57,802 nucleotides of DNA, from positions 1 to 57,802 of the forward strand of contig BCJX01000019.1 of NCBI GenBank assembly GCA_001600415.1, written 5' to 3'. The position numbers were made by a program, and so were the translations under genes. The stretch comes from Pascua guehoae. Lineage: Eukaryota > Basidiomycota > Tremellomycetes > Trichosporonales > Trichosporonaceae. The notes beneath the pieces are model-generated. The model searched no databases. It was not told the origin of the DNA and saw only the letters and a program-made list of their open reading frames with translations. Positions within the stretch are counted from its first letter, which is position 1; each line of letters starts with the position of its first letter. Shown piece by piece: positions 54,342 through 57,802 of this stretch.

Positions 54342-57300
54342 CGTATGTGGTCGGAAGGGATAGAGGAAGGACGGGGTGTGGAGGAATGGGCCACAGTGAG
54401 TTTGGCGATAGTATGACTGTCGAGGTCGTAGCGAGTCCTAACGTGTCACCGAAGAGGAGGGGGGATAAGTACAGACAACAGTGGGAACGAGCATGGGGAG
54501 CGCCACTTATAGCACCACGCTCCCGCCCACCGCATGAGATGCACAATACTGACAGCCTCCATACCTTGGCACCAAAGGCAGGTGGTCCTCTGGTTGAACA
54601 AAAGGTGGTTGAAAGGTCTTATTGTTCTTACCTCCTCGCACGCCGATGTGCCCGGAAATGCCCCAGGCACGGGGGTAGGTGCTCGCCGCCGTGGCGCCCC
54701 ACGTCTGTGGCGTAAGGTATGCTTCTGTCAGCCGTAGCTGGACGTGGGTGCGTGCGTCGCATGCGTGGGTGCGTGCGAGTGTCGTGCGTGCGTGTGTGTG
54801 TGTTGTTGTCATAGTTTGTCACATGCTGCATGCTGCACGTTTCGTCTGGGGAACAGCAGGACATGCTGAAACAGCAACATGCGGCCTGGCAGCAGTACTG
54901 GGACATGACGGTATCGTACAGTGCGTACCAACCGTACTGGCATGCTGGCACGCGGCAAGGCGCCCAGGTGGCCAGGTGGCCGGCAGGTGGCATTCTGGTA
55001 GCGAGGGGCGAGGCGGCAACGGCGCAACGGACAAAGCCAACATGAGCAACAGGGCGGGAGGATCGACCGACAAGTCACGCACTCCAGCGGGAGTATAAAG
55101 AGGCGGACAGTGGTCATGGTGGCGTCTGTACTGTTCCTTGTGCCACCAGCCACATTCCTTTCCACAGACCCCGTCGGCACGATTGCAAAGCACCCCCACG
55201 GCCGGGCGGGGATGTTGAAGTTGCGGCAGTGTCAAGCTTTTGGTGGCGCTCGATGTCAGGTGGCACATTGGCGCCATGTGGTCATTGCGTAGGATGACGC
55301 GTGTGGTTTGTGCCCATTGTTCTTGGCAGGAAGGACGTCTTTCGATAACGTCGTCGTCCGCCGGTCGTGTCTCACGTCTCATGGACCGTCGAATACTGTT
55401 TGGGTCGACTTGTCTTTTCTTTTGTGTCGTTTCGCGAATGGGGCTGTCACCTGCGTGGATGGACGCACAGGTGGGGAGGTGGAATACAAAGTCACCAGGA
55501 ATGTGACCAGTATACAGTAGGAAAAGAAGGAAACGAAGGAAGCAAAGGTAATGACATGCTGACCCAATCAATGTACCAATGACTCGATGTGTGGGGCATG
55601 GGGGGCATGGGGATGCAGGGGCCCCTTGGCGTACGGCTCGCACCGTTGCTATGGACACGGCTTGAGCATACAGCGCGTGCGCTTGTAACGTTTTGCTCGG
55701 CACCCCACCGGCCATGGGACTATTCACGCAAAGGCAACAAGCGCACGTCAGCACAGACCGCACGGACCGCATGGATACTGACAAAGCCACACGCGCCTCA
55801 ACCTCATGGCTGGCTCATGGGCAAGTGACAAAGTCGAGGCGTGGGTGGGTGGGGCCGAGCTTGGTCTTGGGCAAGAGACGACGCGGACGTCAGCAAAATT
55901 GTCACCCCGGAACGTTGTGGGACAGACAATCGAGTTGAGTTTGACAAGGCAAAGCAAAGGGGTAACGGGGTGACTACAGTAGACTGCCACAGCCGCACAG
56001 CACAAGTATCTCTTCTACTTGAACCAGGAGGCCAAGGGGGCGAGTGTGCATGTGGCATCTGAGGGCAGACCATGCCCACACCGAAATGCCCAATGTGATT
56101 ACCCCAACATGATGTGGTCGTTCGCTCCACCTCGTCTCAGGAGGACTCCGTCCACTTCAGTGCCTTTCAGCACCTTTCAGGCAGCGGGGCTGGCATCTCG
56201 CTGAGATGCGAGATAGCACAAGGTTGAGAGTCCCCATTCCAAGCGAGCCAGACTGCAGACACGCAGATCCTTGAGGTGGGTACTGCTCACTCTGCCCGTG
56301 CACGACGAACACGGCCATTGTTCCTCGCCCATGAACGCAGGATTGTGGCAGGTGGGGGGTCGTGCTGTGGTATTTATTGCCTGGGCGGGGGTATGGTATG
56401 GCATTGGGCAACTCTGGCCGTGCTGCATGCGTGTACGCATGTGCCCGTGCTAGCGAAATCAGTCTCGGTGACGGTAAAGATCGACACCTTACTCGAGCGC
56501 TCGCCACCGAGCCCCACGGCCACTACGCACCGATCCACCGAGTGACTGGACCTCAATTGGCACCCAGCTCAGATCCATACCTTGCCCCGTACCTTTGCTC
56601 CCATTCCCCCATCCATCCCATCCTAGCGATCTATTGTACCATCTCCCTTCCTCCCGTGCCTCGTGTATTCCCAGCATACTCACATGCACTCAATTCTGGC
56701 CATCTAGCTCTCTACCTCACTCCCAGTTCCCCTCATAAGCACAGAACAAAAGATGCACAAGACCAAAATAACATCCTGTAAATGCCAGTGGACGGCAAGG
56801 CACAGTGGCACCCCCACCCCCACCACCCAACCGAACCCGGGATCAAATCCCCGACCGGGGCCGGTCTCGGAGGCGCCCTCCATGTCCGCAACGGCGGCAC
56901 CGCACGCACCGCAACGTGTCTGTCCAGTTTACCACCATTCGCCATCGCCTCCGTACACTAAGCCCGACGGCCACCACCACCACCAGCAGCGTAGTGGGCG
57001 CGTCCAGCGTTCGCATTCGCAGTCGACAGCTTACAGCTTGCCTCCGGCCTGCGGCCTGCGCCAGCGCCAGTGCTGACTATTGCCGCCGGCCTCGAGATCT
57101 GGACATTTTCGTCTTCCTGACGCCACGCCGGTCCCTGACCCCGGTGCTCACCTCACTCCCCTGCCCAGTCTGGCCAGTCACCAGCGCACCAGCTCTGTTC
57201 ACCAGCCCGCCAGATTGCCAGATTGCCAGCTCGAGAACGCCAGGCGCCAGTCGGCGAAATCGCCATGCAAACTTCTCATGCGCCCCAGCGTGGCGAGATT

Positions 57301-57802
57301 CCCATCGGTGGGCTAGCATGACGCAGTGGCGCGGCTCGTGTGTCAGCAGCCCAAAATTGCCAGTAATGGGTTATCGCACCCCATGTCTGTGGTAAACAAG
57401 GCGCGCGGATACTGAACGCACTGATAGGCTGGGCAGGGCATGCAGCATGCAAGTATGGGCCGTGTGCCCCGGCCAACGTTTTCGGATCCGTCGTAATGAC
57501 TAGGACACGGACGCGCCGAGAGCCGGCCCGCCGCATTCCGTCGATCGAGGCGAGGCGACGTGCGGTGCGCGTCGTCTTGGCCGACGGCATGATTCATCCC
57601 CCTTCCCCCCAATGTTCCCGGCCATGTGCTTTTCTTCCATGGCGCGGGCATGTGCTTGTGCTTGTGCTGATACGGCGGCACCGCCACATCGAGGGCCACT
57701 GTCGATATCGGGTCGCGCCCACTCCTCGCCACGCCGTACCTACGACTGGCGTGCTTGCGGATTTTGCGGACATGCACCCCACCCAACACCCCCCAACCCC
57801 CC
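54342..57802. other. Terminal 3.5 kb without a supported gene
   Basis: Only weak candidates are seen. A TATAAAG at 55094-55100 is followed by a 60-residue frame at 55110 (MVMVASVLFLVPPATFLS..) that starts like a signal peptide. A frame from ATG 57497 is still open at the window edge and its first 35 codons are C/G-ending. The sequence ends in CCCCCCAACCCCCC. None is strong enough to call. Confidence 0.45.
54506..54512 (-). promoter_or_regulatory. TATA-like box CTATAAG of paralogue B
   Basis: On the minus strand 165 bases before the ATG at 54341. Similar in sequence and distance to the box of the CPL1-like gene. Confidence 0.4.

Noticed and set aside
56805..57395. 196-residue plus-strand frame
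   Set aside because: Pro/Arg/Ser-rich with no domain, weak codon bias and no recognisable promoter or homologous motif.
57780..57802. C-rich terminal sequence considered as telomeric repeat
   Set aside because: Only irregular CCCAACACCCCCCAACCCCCC is present, with no regular TTAGGG-type array, so low-complexity scaffold end is the simpler reading.

Overview
This is a gene-poor stretch of a GC-rich fungal nuclear genome. Short GT..AG introns with CTNAC branch sites (the smallest 34 nt), intron-containing tRNA genes, strong C/G third-position bias in real exons, and a secreted protein with a C-terminal CPL1-type domain all point to a basidiomycete, most likely a tremellomycete yeast such as a Trichosporon-like genus. 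The genus is an inference. The sequence begins and ends in low-complexity DNA and carries one 105-base N gap flanked by G runs, so it may be a whole scaffold.

Layout. 1-260: last exon of a small membrane protein. 700-1,700: decayed repeat-like coding remnants. 2,108-3,754: cluster of three tRNA-Ala genes and one tRNA-Glu. 4,171-5,724 (-): GPI-anchored cysteine-containing surface protein. 7,085-9,930 (+): ten-exon TFIIIC 90-kDa-type subunit. 11,480-13,561 (+): alternative oxidase. 13,700-19,730: tandem repeats, a MITE copy, a degenerate gene family, four more tRNA genes (Pro, Glu, Lys, Arg) and a small membrane protein beside the N gap. 22,014-24,879 (+): Ser/Pro-rich protein. 25,900-33,200: most copies of a TA-flanked inverted-repeat element, plus two secreted-protein genes (27,332-28,003 - and 31,369-32,436 +). 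35,702-37,599 (+): mitochondrial citrate synthase. 39,810-40,622 (-): cysteine-rich CPL1-like secreted protein. 43,061-45,865 (+): TRAPPC13-type TRAPP subunit with a 55-G homopolymer in an intron. 46,673-48,985 (-): Yap-type bZIP factor lacking cysteines. 49,603-50,858 and 52,583-54,341 (both -): two related Kre9/Knh1-type GPI-anchored wall proteins.

The genes do not form one pathway. Two serve mitochondrial metabolism (alternative oxidase, citrate synthase), one serves Pol III transcription (TFIIIC), one serves vesicle traffic (TRAPP), and at least six encode secreted or GPI-anchored surface proteins. Intergenic regions of 1-3.5 kb hold MITEs, microsatellites and pseudogene-like remnants. 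I found no complete transposase, reverse transcriptase, CRISPR array or dedicated defence system. The most interesting unexplained material is the MITE family, the frame-preserving dispersed repeat shared between about 0.76 kb and 16.7 kb, and the modular cysteine-rich protein.
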